Shown here: positions 16,640 to 24,833 of the stretch, in pieces | Layout of the letters: each line of letters opens with the position of its first letter | Position numbering within the stretch: position 1 is the stretch's first letter | Source of the DNA: CAYXAA01 sp964462985 | Lineage (GTDB): Bacteria > Pseudomonadota > Alphaproteobacteria > Rhizobiales > Stappiaceae | Direction: 5' to 3' | Length of the DNA stretch: 64,000 nucleotides | Assembly: GCA_964462985.1 (NCBI GenBank) | Contig: CAYXAA010000004.1 | Coordinates: 1 to 64,000, forward strand | The notes under the pieces: generated by a model | What the model saw: only the letters and a program-made list of their open reading frames with translations | Told to the model about the DNA's origin: nothing | Database searches by the model: none | Program-made: the position numbers and the translations under genes

Positions 16640-17803
16640 GTGACGCTTCTCCAACGCCGGTCGTTTCTGGCCCTTCTGGGCCATACTTTCCTGCTCCAGG
16701 TCATCGTGATGCTGTTGCGAATCACGATGACCTATCAGGCTGTGGCCATCGGCCTTGACGCACTCTGGATCGGGCTGATCGGCAGCGCCTTCGGAGCGAT
16801 TCCGGCGCTGCTGGCTTTGCATGTTGGCCGGGCCATTGACAGGTTGGGCGAGCCGGTGGCCCTGGCCGCGGCCTCGGTGATGGCCCTGGTCGCAGCGATG
16901 GGTCTGTGGCTGGCGACACCGAGCGCCCTCAACCTCTTGTTGCTCAGCACCGCCACCGGCTTTTCGCAATTCATCGGCGTCGCCGGGCAACACGGCGCCG
17001 CAGGCAAGACCTGCCGCGAGCGGCAGGCGGCCAGCTTTGGCCATGTTACGCTGATGATATCCCTAGCGCACATGATAGGGCCCCTGCTGTTCGGAATGCT
17101 GGCCGGTCCGCAGGCGGTGCCCGAGACGGCGCCGGTGGTGCTGGCGGCATGCGCAGCCAGCTTGGTGCTGCTTGCCGGCACGCTGCTGATCCGGAACCGG
17201 CCACAGCAGACGCCACCCGCCACCCACGTCGGGATGTGGTCGACGACCTGCAGCATAATGAAGACGCCGGGCTACGTCCCGGCCACTTTGGCCTCGCTGG
17301 GGCTGTTCGCAGCGATGGATCTCCTGGTGCTGTACCTGCCACTGTTTGGTGCGGAGCGCGGCCTCAGTCCGACTGCCGTCGGCCTGCTGCTGGCCCTCCG
17401 GGGCGCCGCTTCGGTTGTGTCGCGGCTCTTCTTTGGCCGTCTCTACCGCGCTATGCCGCGGCAGCGACTTCTGGTGCTGGCTCTTCTGGGGTCTGGCGCG
17501 GCGATCGCGCTCATCCCGCTGGTGGCATCGCCGATTTTGATGGGCGCCCTGGCCTTCGTCGCCGGGCTCGGCCTCGGCATCGGCGCGCCGCTGACGCTGG
17601 CCTGGATCGGCGAGATCATCTCCTCTGGCACATTGGGCAGCGCACTGTCGCTGCGGCTGGCGGTGAATCGGGCCGGGCAAGCGGTGCTACCGGTGGCGGT
17701 CGGCACGATCGTCGGTGGTCTGGGGGCCGGCGGGGTAATTGTCGTCATCGGCGCCGCGCTGCTGGTCTCGAGCGTCCTCGTTGCCCGGCCTGGCGGCGGC
17801 TGA
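16640..17803 (+). CDS. Major facilitator superfamily transporter
   Basis: 387 residues, GTG start, with twelve hydrophobic segments in two sets of six. Typical MFS features are GLIGSAFGAIPALLALHVGRAIDRLGEP (loop 2-3 motif with GRAIDR, about residues 48-74) and the matching FFGRLYRAMPRQR segment in the second half near 260. The protein lacks a long cytoplasmic insert. It follows tctC by 60 bases past a hairpin and may be an alternative carrier or an exporter for the same acids. Substrate unknown. Confidence 0.82.
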   Translation: MTLLQRRSFLALLGHTFLLQVIVMLLRITMTYQAVAIGLDALWIGLIGSAFGAIPALLALHVGRAIDRLGEPVALAAASVMALVAAMGLWLATPSALNLLLLSTATGFSQFIGVAGQHGAAGKTCRERQAASFGHVTLMISLAHMIGPLLFGMLAGPQAVPETAPVVLAACAASLVLLAGTLLIRNRPQQTPPATHVGMWSTTCSIMKTPGYVPATLASLGLFAAMDLLVLYLPLFGAERGLSPTAVGLLLALRGAASVVSRLFFGRLYRAMPRQRLLVLALLGSGAAIALIPLVASPILMGALAFVAGLGLGIGAPLTLAWIGEIISSGTLGSALSLRLAVNRAGQAVLPVAVGTIVGGLGAGGVIVVIGAALLVSSVLVARPGGG

Positions 17804-18161
17804 GTTCCGTCAGCGCCGATGATGGCGCGCACACGAATGGCAAGGCCACGTGCGGTGCCGGCGTGCCGCCGGTGATCATCCGCGAGCCGACGCGCAATCC
17901 GACCTTGCGCGCGAGCGCGCGGCAAGGCTGTCGTCCGCCCTCGCCCGGCCGCGATCTGCGGCGGCGGCGGCAGCATTTCCTTACGGCCGCCGCACCTCTT
18001 GAGGCGAAACGGAGCGTGGGGGATCACGGCGTCCGTCCTCGGCCCGGCCCGGGTCATGCCGCCTGCTCCAGTCAGCGCTTGAATGAAGGGACGATCCATG
18101 CATTGTTCCACGACCGTGAGTCATGCGTGCAATGACGAACATCAATCATGGGGAGTGAGAC
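17804..18161. other. Intergenic gap with no recognisable gene
   Basis: About 360 bases between the MFS gene and TRAP transporter 1. Both strands were read; the open frames are short, arginine/alanine-rich and match no family I recognise. It presumably holds the promoter of the dctP gene, but no clear -35/-10 pair stands out. Confidence 0.5.
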
Positions 18162-19187
18162 GTGACCGTACTGAAGAGATTTGCCGCGGCATTCGCCGTA
18201 TCCGCATCCCTGCTGGCACTGTCGGACGCAGCCGTCGCCGCCGAGTATAATTGGACTTTCCAGACCTCCGAAACGGCAGGCGAACCGGGCTTCATCAACA
18301 AGACGAAGTGGGCGGAAAACGTTAAGGCCCTGTCAGGTGGGCGAATCGAGATCGAAATCCTGCCGATCGGAGCCGCGGTTCCGCACACCGATACCCTCGA
18401 CGCGGTCGGGGCAGGTATTCTGCAGGGGCATCTGACCGATCCAAGCTACTTCTCCGGCAAGGACCCGGCCTTTGCCATGATGGGTAACCTGGTCGGCGCC
18501 TGGAGCGACCCTTTCGAGCTGATCGGCTTCATGAAGTCCGGCGGCGGCCATGAACTTTATGCTGAACTGGTCGAGCCCTACGGTGTGCATTTCATCGGTG
18601 CTGCCGCCACCGAACCGGAAGCGCTTGTCGCCGCGGTCCCCATTCGCACCGTGGAAGACCTCAAGGGCGTGAAGCTTCGCGCGCCGGAAGGCATGGTGTT
18701 CGAGATCTTCTCGAAAGCCGGTGCAGCACCCGTGGCCCTTCCGGGCTCGGAGATCTTCTCGGCGCTGGACAAGGGCGTGGTGGAAGCTGCGGACAATACC
18801 GTCTTCGCCACGAACCAGGCGCTCGGCATGAATGACATTGCCAACTATCCGCTCTATCCGGGCTTCCACTCCCTGCCGCTTATCGACATCTCGATCAACA
18901 AGGAGATCTGGGATGGGCTGCCGGACGATCTGAAGGCCATTCTGAACGCCTCTGTCGACAAGTTCATCTTCGATCACGTCTATTCGATCCGCAAACTCGA
19001 TGCGGAAGCGGTCGCCAAGGCGCGGGCAAACCCGGACATCGAGATTATCAACTGGTCGGGTGAGGAACGCGCCAAGTTCCGTCGCATTGCGCAGCAGGAA
19101 TGGGAGAACTGGGCAGGTCGCAGCGAGATGACGCAGCGATACTACGATGCGGTCGTCGCCTATCTCGAAAGCCGTAATCTGCTCTAG
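18162..19187 (+). CDS. dctP: TRAP transporter substrate-binding protein DctP, system 1
   Basis: 341 residues with a Sec signal (residues 1-28, ending VAAE) and the DctP fold. The conserved core reads GVKLRAPEGMVFEIF (about residue 167), with the Arg that salt-bridges the substrate carboxylate. PVALPGSEIFSALDKGVVEAAD follows, then NYPLYPGFHSLP. This last pattern is characteristic of the keto/hydroxy-acid-binding DctP branch (TakP and lactate-binding proteins), so a 2-oxo or 2-hydroxy monocarboxylate is a reasonable guess. GTG start with GGGGAG upstream. A hairpin separates it from dctQ. Confidence 0.88.
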   Translation: MTVLKRFAAAFAVSASLLALSDAAVAAEYNWTFQTSETAGEPGFINKTKWAENVKALSGGRIEIEILPIGAAVPHTDTLDAVGAGILQGHLTDPSYFSGKDPAFAMMGNLVGAWSDPFELIGFMKSGGGHELYAELVEPYGVHFIGAAATEPEALVAAVPIRTVEDLKGVKLRAPEGMVFEIFSKAGAAPVALPGSEIFSALDKGVVEAADNTVFATNQALGMNDIANYPLYPGFHSLPLIDISINKEIWDGLPDDLKAILNASVDKFIFDHVYSIRKLDAEAVAKARANPDIEIINWSGEERAKFRRIAQQEWENWAGRSEMTQRYYDAVVAYLESRNLL

Positions 19188-19204
19188 ACTATCGGCAACG
19201 TCCA

Positions 19205-19234
19205 CCACGCTCGGCTCTGGTGAGCCGGGCGTGG
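19205..19234 (+). terminator. Stem-loop between dctP and dctQ (system 1)
   Basis: A 13-base stem (CCACGCTCGGCTC with GAGCCGGGCGTGG, one T-G wobble) and a four-base loop lie 17 bases after the dctP stop and 22 bases before the dctQ ATG. No T-tract follows. Position suits an mRNA-stability or partial-termination element. Confidence 0.6.
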
Positions 19235-19256
19235 CACCATGACTTCTGGAGCAGAG

Positions 19257-19826
19257 ATGACTGAAGACCCTGACCTGGTGGCGGCCGACGACGAGGCCCA
19301 CAGCGAGATCCGAACGGGCCTCGACCGCATCGTTGCGGGCTCGAACCGCATTTTTTCATGGGCCATCTTCGCCGCTTTTGTCATTTCGGTTATCGAGATC
19401 TTCGCCCGCTATCTTTTAAACAGCCCCACCTTCTGGGCCCACGAAACGACCACGTTCCTGATCGCGGCTATTTTCCTGCTGGGCGGACCCATTGCGCTGG
19501 CACGCGACCGGCACATTCGGGTTCGCATAATCTACGACGCCGTGTCACCGCAGAAGCGGCGGTGGCTCGATATTCTGAACTCCTCGATTGCCTTGGTGTT
19601 CTTCGCCGGGCTCGCCTATGCGAGCTGGATCATGACCTCGAGGTCAATCTTCACGCCCACTGGCCAAATCCGGCTGGAAGGCACCGGTACCGCCTGGAAT
19701 CCGCCCACGCCGGCCTTGCTCAAGATGCTGGTGCTGTTCTGCGTGGTACTGATGTTCGTGCAGACGCTGCTCCACCTTGTCAGCGCCATCCGGCGTCGAC
19801 CGATGTCTCCAGGCAGGGACAACTGA
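19257..19826 (+). CDS. dctQ: TRAP transporter small permease DctQ, system 1
   Basis: 189 residues with four membrane segments (about 31-50, 66-84, 107-130, 155-178 counted from this start). IEIFARYLLNSPTFWAHETTTFL is the DctQ signature around helices 1-2, followed by the typical RDRHIRV loop. The ATG at 19257 has GGAG at ideal spacing; an ATG at 19239 in the same frame lacks one. It ends one base before the dctM ATG. Confidence 0.87.
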   Translation: MTEDPDLVAADDEAHSEIRTGLDRIVAGSNRIFSWAIFAAFVISVIEIFARYLLNSPTFWAHETTTFLIAAIFLLGGPIALARDRHIRVRIIYDAVSPQKRRWLDILNSSIALVFFAGLAYASWIMTSRSIFTPTGQIRLEGTGTAWNPPTPALLKMLVLFCVVLMFVQTLLHLVSAIRRRPMSPGRDN

Positions 19827-19827
19827 A

Positions 19828-21141
19828 ATGGGCCTTTCAGCGCTTGGTATCGAGTTAGGCTCCTATATTCTGGTCGCCAGCATTTTCATCCTTTTGGTCA
19901 CAGGACAGCCGCTGGCCTGGGTCACGGGCATGGTCGCCCTGGTCTTCACCTTTGGCTGGTTCGGCGGCATGGCGCTGCCACTGGTCACTGCACGCATCTT
20001 CGGCTTCATCACCGAGTATTCGCTGGTTGCCATCCCCATGTTCATCCTTATGGCGGCCCTGCTTGATCGCTCGGGCATCGCCAAGGACCTGTTCAACGGC
20101 ATGAGGATCCTCGCCGGGCGCCTGCCCGGTGGCGTGGCCGTGCAAACGTTGATCGTTGCCATTCTGCTGGCCGCCATGTCGGGGGTGATCGGTGGCGAAA
20201 TCGTCCTTCTGGGCATTCTGGCGCTGCCGCAGATGTTGCGTCTCGGCTATGACCGCAATCTGTCCATCGGCGTCGTTGTTGCCGGTGGGTCGCTCGGCAC
20301 CATGATGCCGCCTTCGATCGTGTTGATCATTTACGGCCTGATCGCCAGTGTCTCGATTGCCGACCTGTTTGTCGCTGCGATCACTCCGGCGCTGCTGCTG
20401 TTCGGACTCTATGTCGCGTACGTGTTGTTCATATGCCTGCGCAACCCTCAGATGGGGCCACCGATGTCCCCTGAGGAGATCGCCGAGGAGAGTATCGGGA
20501 GCGCCTTGCGCTCACTGGCAGCGCCGATGTTCATTGTCGTGATCGTTCTCGGCTCGATCTACGGCGGCATCGCCTCAATCACCGAGGCCGCGGCCCTGGG
20601 AGTGCTGGCGGTTCTGATCGTCGCGCTGTTGCGTCGCGAGCTCAACCTGCGAATGCTTGAGGAAAGCCTCACCCACACGCTGGAAACCTGCGGCATGATC
20701 ATCTGGATCGGCATTGCCGCGGCGGTTCTGGTGGGGGTGTACAACCTCATGGGCGGCAACCGCTTCGTGTCAAACGCGATCCTCGGTCTCGATGCTCCGC
20801 CTGTGGTTATCATCATGGTGATGATGCTGATCCTGCTGGTACTCGGCATGTTCCTCGACTGGATCGGGATCGCCCTGTTGACGCTGCCGATCTTCGTGCC
20901 GATCATTATTCAGCTTGGCTATGATCCGCTCTGGTTCGGCATCCTGTTCGCAGTCAACATGCAGGTGTCCTATCTCACCCCGCCGTTCGGGCCGGCGGCG
21001 TTCTATCTCAAGAGCGTCACGCCAAAGGAAATCACCCTCAAGCACATCTACACGGCGTTGCTGCCGTTCATAGCTCTGCAGCTTCTGGCGCTTGCTATCA
21101 TCCTGTTCTTCCCGCCGATCGCGACCTGGGCGGTGAAGTAA
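19828..21141 (+). CDS. dctM: TRAP transporter large permease DctM, system 1
   Basis: 437 residues, twelve or so hydrophobic segments, DctM family. Landmarks are GGSLGTMMPPSIVLIIYG near residue 153 and, in the second half, NMQVSYLTPPFGPAAFYL near residue 378, both positioned as in characterised DctM proteins. It forms the Na+-dependent membrane pore with DctQ and receives substrate from DctP. The ATG at 19828 immediately follows the dctQ stop, with AGGCAGGGA in the dctQ end as ribosome site. Confidence 0.9.
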   Translation: MGLSALGIELGSYILVASIFILLVTGQPLAWVTGMVALVFTFGWFGGMALPLVTARIFGFITEYSLVAIPMFILMAALLDRSGIAKDLFNGMRILAGRLPGGVAVQTLIVAILLAAMSGVIGGEIVLLGILALPQMLRLGYDRNLSIGVVVAGGSLGTMMPPSIVLIIYGLIASVSIADLFVAAITPALLLFGLYVAYVLFICLRNPQMGPPMSPEEIAEESIGSALRSLAAPMFIVVIVLGSIYGGIASITEAAALGVLAVLIVALLRRELNLRMLEESLTHTLETCGMIIWIGIAAAVLVGVYNLMGGNRFVSNAILGLDAPPVVIIMVMMLILLVLGMFLDWIGIALLTLPIFVPIIIQLGYDPLWFGILFAVNMQVSYLTPPFGPAAFYLKSVTPKEITLKHIYTALLPFIALQLLALAIILFFPPIATWAVK

Positions 21142-21484
21142 GGGCCGGCCGGGATCGACGGGATAGATCTGTCTCCCGCGCCGGGGTTGCCGGCCGATGC
21201 TGGCCGGTACGACGACAGCGGGCAATCTCGCGCCTGCGCGCTCAGGCTCTCGGTCAGACATGCAGGAATTCCGGCTGCCATCCCGAAGCCGGGGTCGGCG
21301 GCGCGGCCTGTGCTGTTCCGCTATTGAGGCACGTCGGCTAGCGGACGAAAGGAGCGGCGCATCGTCTGCTCACACCAGGTTCCTGTCCCCTGGAAGCACG
21401 CAGGATTTCGCGGCGAACCGGTGGGCGAACCGGGTCCGGTGTCCGGCAGCAGGGATCTGATCCAAGTAGATCGCATTTCTCGAC
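21142..21484. other. Intergenic gap between TRAP system 1 and rpiR-type gene
   Basis: About 340 bases with no supported gene on either strand. GGCCGGCCGGGA after the dctM stop and a further GCCGG-rich stretch near 21190 could fold, but no T-tract follows. The rpiR promoter should lie in the right half. Confidence 0.45.
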
Positions 21485-21538
21485 CGTAAAACATGTGTTG
21501 CATCGACGGGCACGAAGTTTTACGAATATCGGATGCAA
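21485..21538 (+). promoter_or_regulatory. Interleaved inverted repeats over the start of the RpiR-type gene
   Basis: Two perfect inverted repeats interleave here: CGTAAAAC (21485-21492) with GTTTTACG (21517-21524), and TTGCATC (21498-21504) with GATGCAA (21532-21538). The second right arm contains the ATG at 21533. In RNA, this A-B-A'-B' order is the geometry of an H-type pseudoknot that would mask the start codon, and there is no good Shine-Dalgarno. Alternatively each is a DNA site for the regulator itself. Confidence 0.45.
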
Positions 21539-22417
21539 GAGACGCCGCTTTCGAAGCAGATCATCGACCTGTTCGAGACTATGCCGGGGCAGTTGCAGCG
21601 GGCCGCGCGCTATGTCCTGGAGCATCCAAGCGACGTCGCCCTCATGTCGATGCGGGAGCAGGCGCGGCAGGCCAATGTCCAGCCGGCAACCATGACCCGA
21701 CTGGCCAAACATCTCGGCTTTTCCGGCTACGAAGACGTGCGTCAGCTCTATGCCGATGCGATGCGCCGCGAGGGAACCGGCTTTGCCGGGAAGGTAGGGG
21801 CGCAAGCCGAGAACCAGAAGCTCAAAGGCGACCATTTTCTCGCTGCCGAGATGGTGCGCGTCATCGACAGACAGGTGGCAGGGCTCGCACAACCCGCCTC
21901 CCTGGGACGGCTGGTCGAGGCAGCGCGGCTGATCGGGGCCGCCCGGCGGATCTATTGCCTGGGCCTGCGGTCGAGCCATTCCGCCGCCTGGCATCTGCAT
22001 TACATCCTTTCGCTCGCAGGCAGGCAGTCGGTCATGCTCGACGCATTGGGTGGCATCGGCGTCGACTCCCTTGGCGACGCGACCGACGACGACGTGCTCG
22101 TCGCGGTAAGCGTGCTCCCCTATACGCGCCAAACCGTGGAGATCACCGATCACGCGCAGGAGAACGGCGTGCGTGTTGTGGCGATAACCGACAGTCCAGT
22201 GGCGCCGCTGGCGCAACGTGCCGCCTCCACCGTGATTGTACCGACCGAGTGTCCCTCGTTCCTGCACACCATGTCGTCCGCCTTCGTCGTCGCGGAGATC
22301 CTGGGCGCACTGGTGGCTGGGCGCGGGGGCGATGCCACGCGCGAGGCGCTTGCCCGTGTCGATCGACAGGCAGCCGCGCTCAACACCTACTACGAAGCGG
22401 GAGCGGTGCGTCCATGA
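21533..22417 (+). CDS. RpiR/MurR-family transcriptional regulator with SIS domain
   Basis: 294 residues: N-terminal RpiR HTH (residues 1-77; SMREQARQANVQPATMTRLAKHLGFSGYEDVRQL) and a C-terminal sugar-isomerase SIS domain (about 115-250; IYCLGLRSSHSAAWHLHYIL, and SVLPYTRQTVEITDHAQENG). SIS domains bind phosphosugars, though many RpiR proteins next to amino-acid genes sense other ligands. It precedes glnHPQ by about 230 bases on the same strand and probably controls that operon. The start region is unusual (see the leader repeat entry). Confidence 0.87.
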   Translation: MQETPLSKQIIDLFETMPGQLQRAARYVLEHPSDVALMSMREQARQANVQPATMTRLAKHLGFSGYEDVRQLYADAMRREGTGFAGKVGAQAENQKLKGDHFLAAEMVRVIDRQVAGLAQPASLGRLVEAARLIGAARRIYCLGLRSSHSAAWHLHYILSLAGRQSVMLDALGGIGVDSLGDATDDDVLVAVSVLPYTRQTVEITDHAQENGVRVVAITDSPVAPLAQRAASTVIVPTECPSFLHTMSSAFVVAEILGALVAGRGGDATREALARVDRQAAALNTYYEAGAVRP

Positions 22418-22649
22418 CCGGTACCTTTTGCCACGTCATCCACTCGACAGCGCCGGCTGACGTCGGCGACAGCAACACTCGGTTCTGCGACGTGGACGAC
22501 AACGCCCTAACCGACACTTCAGGCAGCCATTCGCGGTGCGCGTTCTTCACCTCGCAGCCTGCGGAGCATTTCGCCACTATGCGAATCGAGGCCTCGTCTC
22601 TAGCGACCGAATAATAAACACAACCAATTTTCAAAGAGGGGAACTGATC

Positions 22650-23390
22650 ATGAAGCTTCGCAATCTCGTTGTCGCCGCCTTCGCCGCAACCATGGTGTTC
22701 GCCCAGCCCCTGCGGGCTGACGACCTTGTGGTCGCAACCGACACAGCCTTCGTGCCGTTCGAGTTCAAGGAAGGCGACAAATATGTCGGCTTCGACATCG
22801 ACCTGTGGGATGCCATCGCCAAGGAGATCGGCGTCACCTATACGCTGCAGCCGATGGACTTCAACGGCATCATCCCGGCCTTGCAGACCAGGCAGGTCGA
22901 TGTGGCGCTCGCCGGCATCACCATCAAGGAGGAGCGCCAGAAGGTGATCGACTTTTCCGATGGTTATTACGACAGCGGGTTCCTGCTGATGGTGCCCGTT
23001 GACAGTGACATCAAGAGCGCGGAAGACCTGAAAGGAAAGACGCTGGCGGTCAAGACCGGCACGTCTGCGACCGACTACGCCAAGGAGCATTTCAAGGAAA
23101 CCGAACTCCGTCAGTTTCCGAACATCGACAATGCCTATCTCGAGCTGCAGACGGGCCGCGTCGATGCCGCCATGCACGACACCCCGAATGTGCTCTACTA
23201 CGTGGCCACCGCCGGCGGCGGCAAGGTCAAGGCCGTGGGCGAGCAGATGATGGCGCATCAGTACGGTATCGGCTTCCCTAAGGGAAGCGAACTGGTCGCC
23301 AAGGTTAATGCGGCTCTCGCCAACATGAAGAAGGACGGCCGCTACTCCGAAATCTACAAAAAGTGGTTCGGGACCGAGCCTCAGAGCTGA
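22650..23390 (+). CDS. glnH: Glutamine ABC transporter periplasmic binding protein GlnH
   Basis: 246 residues with a 23-residue signal peptide ending LRA before DDLVVATDTAFVPFEF. The mature protein follows enterobacterial GlnH closely: GDKYVGFD, the ligand motif ALAGITIKEER (Gly/Thr/Arg that grip the alpha-carboxylate), DFSDGYY, QFPNIDNAY, and MHDTPNVLYY with the Asp that binds the amino group. These resemblances make glutamine the likely ligand. AGAGGGG lies eight bases before the ATG at 22650; upstream in-frame codons have no signal sequence. A hairpin follows the gene. Confidence 0.92.
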   Translation: MKLRNLVVAAFAATMVFAQPLRADDLVVATDTAFVPFEFKEGDKYVGFDIDLWDAIAKEIGVTYTLQPMDFNGIIPALQTRQVDVALAGITIKEERQKVIDFSDGYYDSGFLLMVPVDSDIKSAEDLKGKTLAVKTGTSATDYAKEHFKETELRQFPNIDNAYLELQTGRVDAAMHDTPNVLYYVATAGGGKVKAVGEQMMAHQYGIGFPKGSELVAKVNAALANMKKDGRYSEIYKKWFGTEPQS

Positions 23391-23404
23391 TCGACGTGGT
23401 GGGG

Positions 23405-23425
23405 CGCGCCGGAACCGCCGGCGCG
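23405..23425 (+). terminator. Stem-loop between glnH and glnP
   Basis: A perfect eight-base stem (CGCGCCGG / CCGGCGCG) with a five-base loop begins 15 bases after the glnH stop and ends 26 bases before glnP. It lacks a T-tract, so it fits a 3'-end stabiliser that favours GlnH over the membrane subunits. Confidence 0.55.
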
Positions 23426-23451
23426 TCTCCATCGGCCTGAGGAGGACCTCC

Positions 23452-24108
23452 ATGGAATTCGACTGGTCCGTCATCGCGGATGCGATGCCCGCACTGCTGG
23501 GCGGCGCCCGGCTCACGATCTTCATCACTCTTGCAGGTCTTGCCGGCGGGCTGGTCGTCGGCTTCGTCACGGGGCTGATGCGTGCCTACGGCAATTGGCT
23601 CCTGAACGCGATCGCCTTCGTCTACATCGAACTGATACGCGGCACGCCGATCGTCGTGCAGGTCATGTTCATCTATTTTGCGCTGCCTGTGCTGGCCGAG
23701 ATTCGAGTCAATCCGATGACGGCCGCCGTCACGGCGATCGTTGTCAATGCCGGTGCCTATATTGCGGAGATTGTGCGCGGGTCTTTCCTCTCCGTACACA
23801 AAGGCCTGAAGGAAGCCGGCCTCGCCCTCGGCCTGCCGATGTGGAAGGTGCTGGTCTACATCATCGGCCCCGTCGCCTTCCGGCGGATGATTCCGCCGCT
23901 CGGCAACCAGTTCATCGTCAGCCTCAAGGACACGTCGCTTTTCATTGTCATCGGCGTCGGCGAACTGACACGGCAGGGCCAGGAAATCATGGCTGCCAAC
24001 TTCCGCGCGGTCGAGATCTGGACTGCCGTTGCGATCCTGTACCTGATCATGACCGGCACTCTGACGCTCATCCTGCGCGTCACCGAAAAGAGGATGCGGA
24101 TCCTATGA
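23452..24108 (+). CDS. glnP: Glutamine ABC transporter permease GlnP
   Basis: 218 residues with about five membrane segments. Long motifs match enterobacterial GlnP: IRGTPIVVQVMFIYFALP (about residue 63), GAYIAEIVRG, HKGLKEAGLALGL (the EAA coupling loop that docks on the ATPase), and KDTSLFIVIGVGELTRQGQEI. It starts MEFDWS as in GlnP. GAGGAGGAC precedes the ATG; its end overlaps glnQ by four bases. The protein probably acts as a homodimer, since only one permease gene is present. Confidence 0.92.
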   Translation: MEFDWSVIADAMPALLGGARLTIFITLAGLAGGLVVGFVTGLMRAYGNWLLNAIAFVYIELIRGTPIVVQVMFIYFALPVLAEIRVNPMTAAVTAIVVNAGAYIAEIVRGSFLSVHKGLKEAGLALGLPMWKVLVYIIGPVAFRRMIPPLGNQFIVSLKDTSLFIVIGVGELTRQGQEIMAANFRAVEIWTAVAILYLIMTGTLTLILRVTEKRMRIL

Positions 24109-24833
24109 GCATCGTCGAGTTCAGGCAGGTCACCAAGACGTTCGGGACGGTGGTCGTGCTGCGCGATGTCGACCTCGCGATCGATGTCGGCGAAGTCGTG
24201 GTCCTGATTGGCCCCTCCGGGTCCGGCAAATCGACCCTTCTGCGTTGTATCAACGCGCTGGAGGAGATCAATGGCGGCGACCTGATCGTCGATGGCATCA
24301 GCGTCAAGGCCGGGCGATCCCAGGTGCGCCAGATACGACAGGAAGCGGGCATGGTGTTTCAGCAGTTCAACCTGTTCCCGCAGATGACGGCACTGGAGAA
24401 CGTTGCCTTCGGCCCCCGGCGCGTGCGTGGTCTTGGCAAGGCCGAAGCAATCGAGCAGGCGCGCGAACTACTGGCGAAGGTCGGTCTTGCCGACCGCGGC
24501 CATCACTACCCATCCGAACTTTCCGGCGGCCAACAGCAGCGTGTCGCGATCGCCCGCGCGCTGGCGGTGAAGCCGAAACTGATGCTCTTCGATGAGCCGA
24601 CCTCGGCGCTCGACCCAGAACTGCGTCATGAAGTGTTGAGGGTGATGCAGGCACTTGCGGAAGACGGGATGACAATGATCGTCGTCACCCACGAGATGGC
24701 CTTTGCGCGCAAGGTCGGTACGCGCCTGATCTTCATGGAAGACGGAAAGATCTCGGTGGACGGCAATCCTTCGGCATTGCTTGCCAATCCGGAGAACCCT
24801 CGGCTCAAGGATTTCCTGCAGCATGTCCACTGA
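24105..24833 (+). CDS. glnQ: Glutamine ABC transporter ATP-binding protein GlnQ
   Basis: 242 residues, PAO-type ATPase. Walker A GPSGSGKST (about residue 33), Q-loop in MVFQQFNLFPQMTALENV, signature LSGGQQQRVAIARALA (about residue 137), Walker B LMLFDEPTSALDPE and the switch His in VVTHEM are all intact. Translationally coupled to glnP through an ATGA overlap, and overlapped at its 3' end by the C45 hydrolase gene (11 bases), so all four genes form one transcript. Confidence 0.93.
   Translation: MSIVEFRQVTKTFGTVVVLRDVDLAIDVGEVVVLIGPSGSGKSTLLRCINALEEINGGDLIVDGISVKAGRSQVRQIRQEAGMVFQQFNLFPQMTALENVAFGPRRVRGLGKAEAIEQARELLAKVGLADRGHHYPSELSGGQQQRVAIARALAVKPKLMLFDEPTSALDPELRHEVLRVMQALAEDGMTMIVVTHEMAFARKVGTRLIFMEDGKISVDGNPSALLANPENPRLKDFLQHVH

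Noticed and set aside
17820..18110. Arginine-rich frames after the MFS gene
   Set aside because: Typical GC-rich non-coding frames; no motif on either strand.
21338..22267. Minus-strand open frame opposite the RpiR gene
   Set aside because: Shadow; composition unlike protein and the + frame has HTH and SIS motifs.
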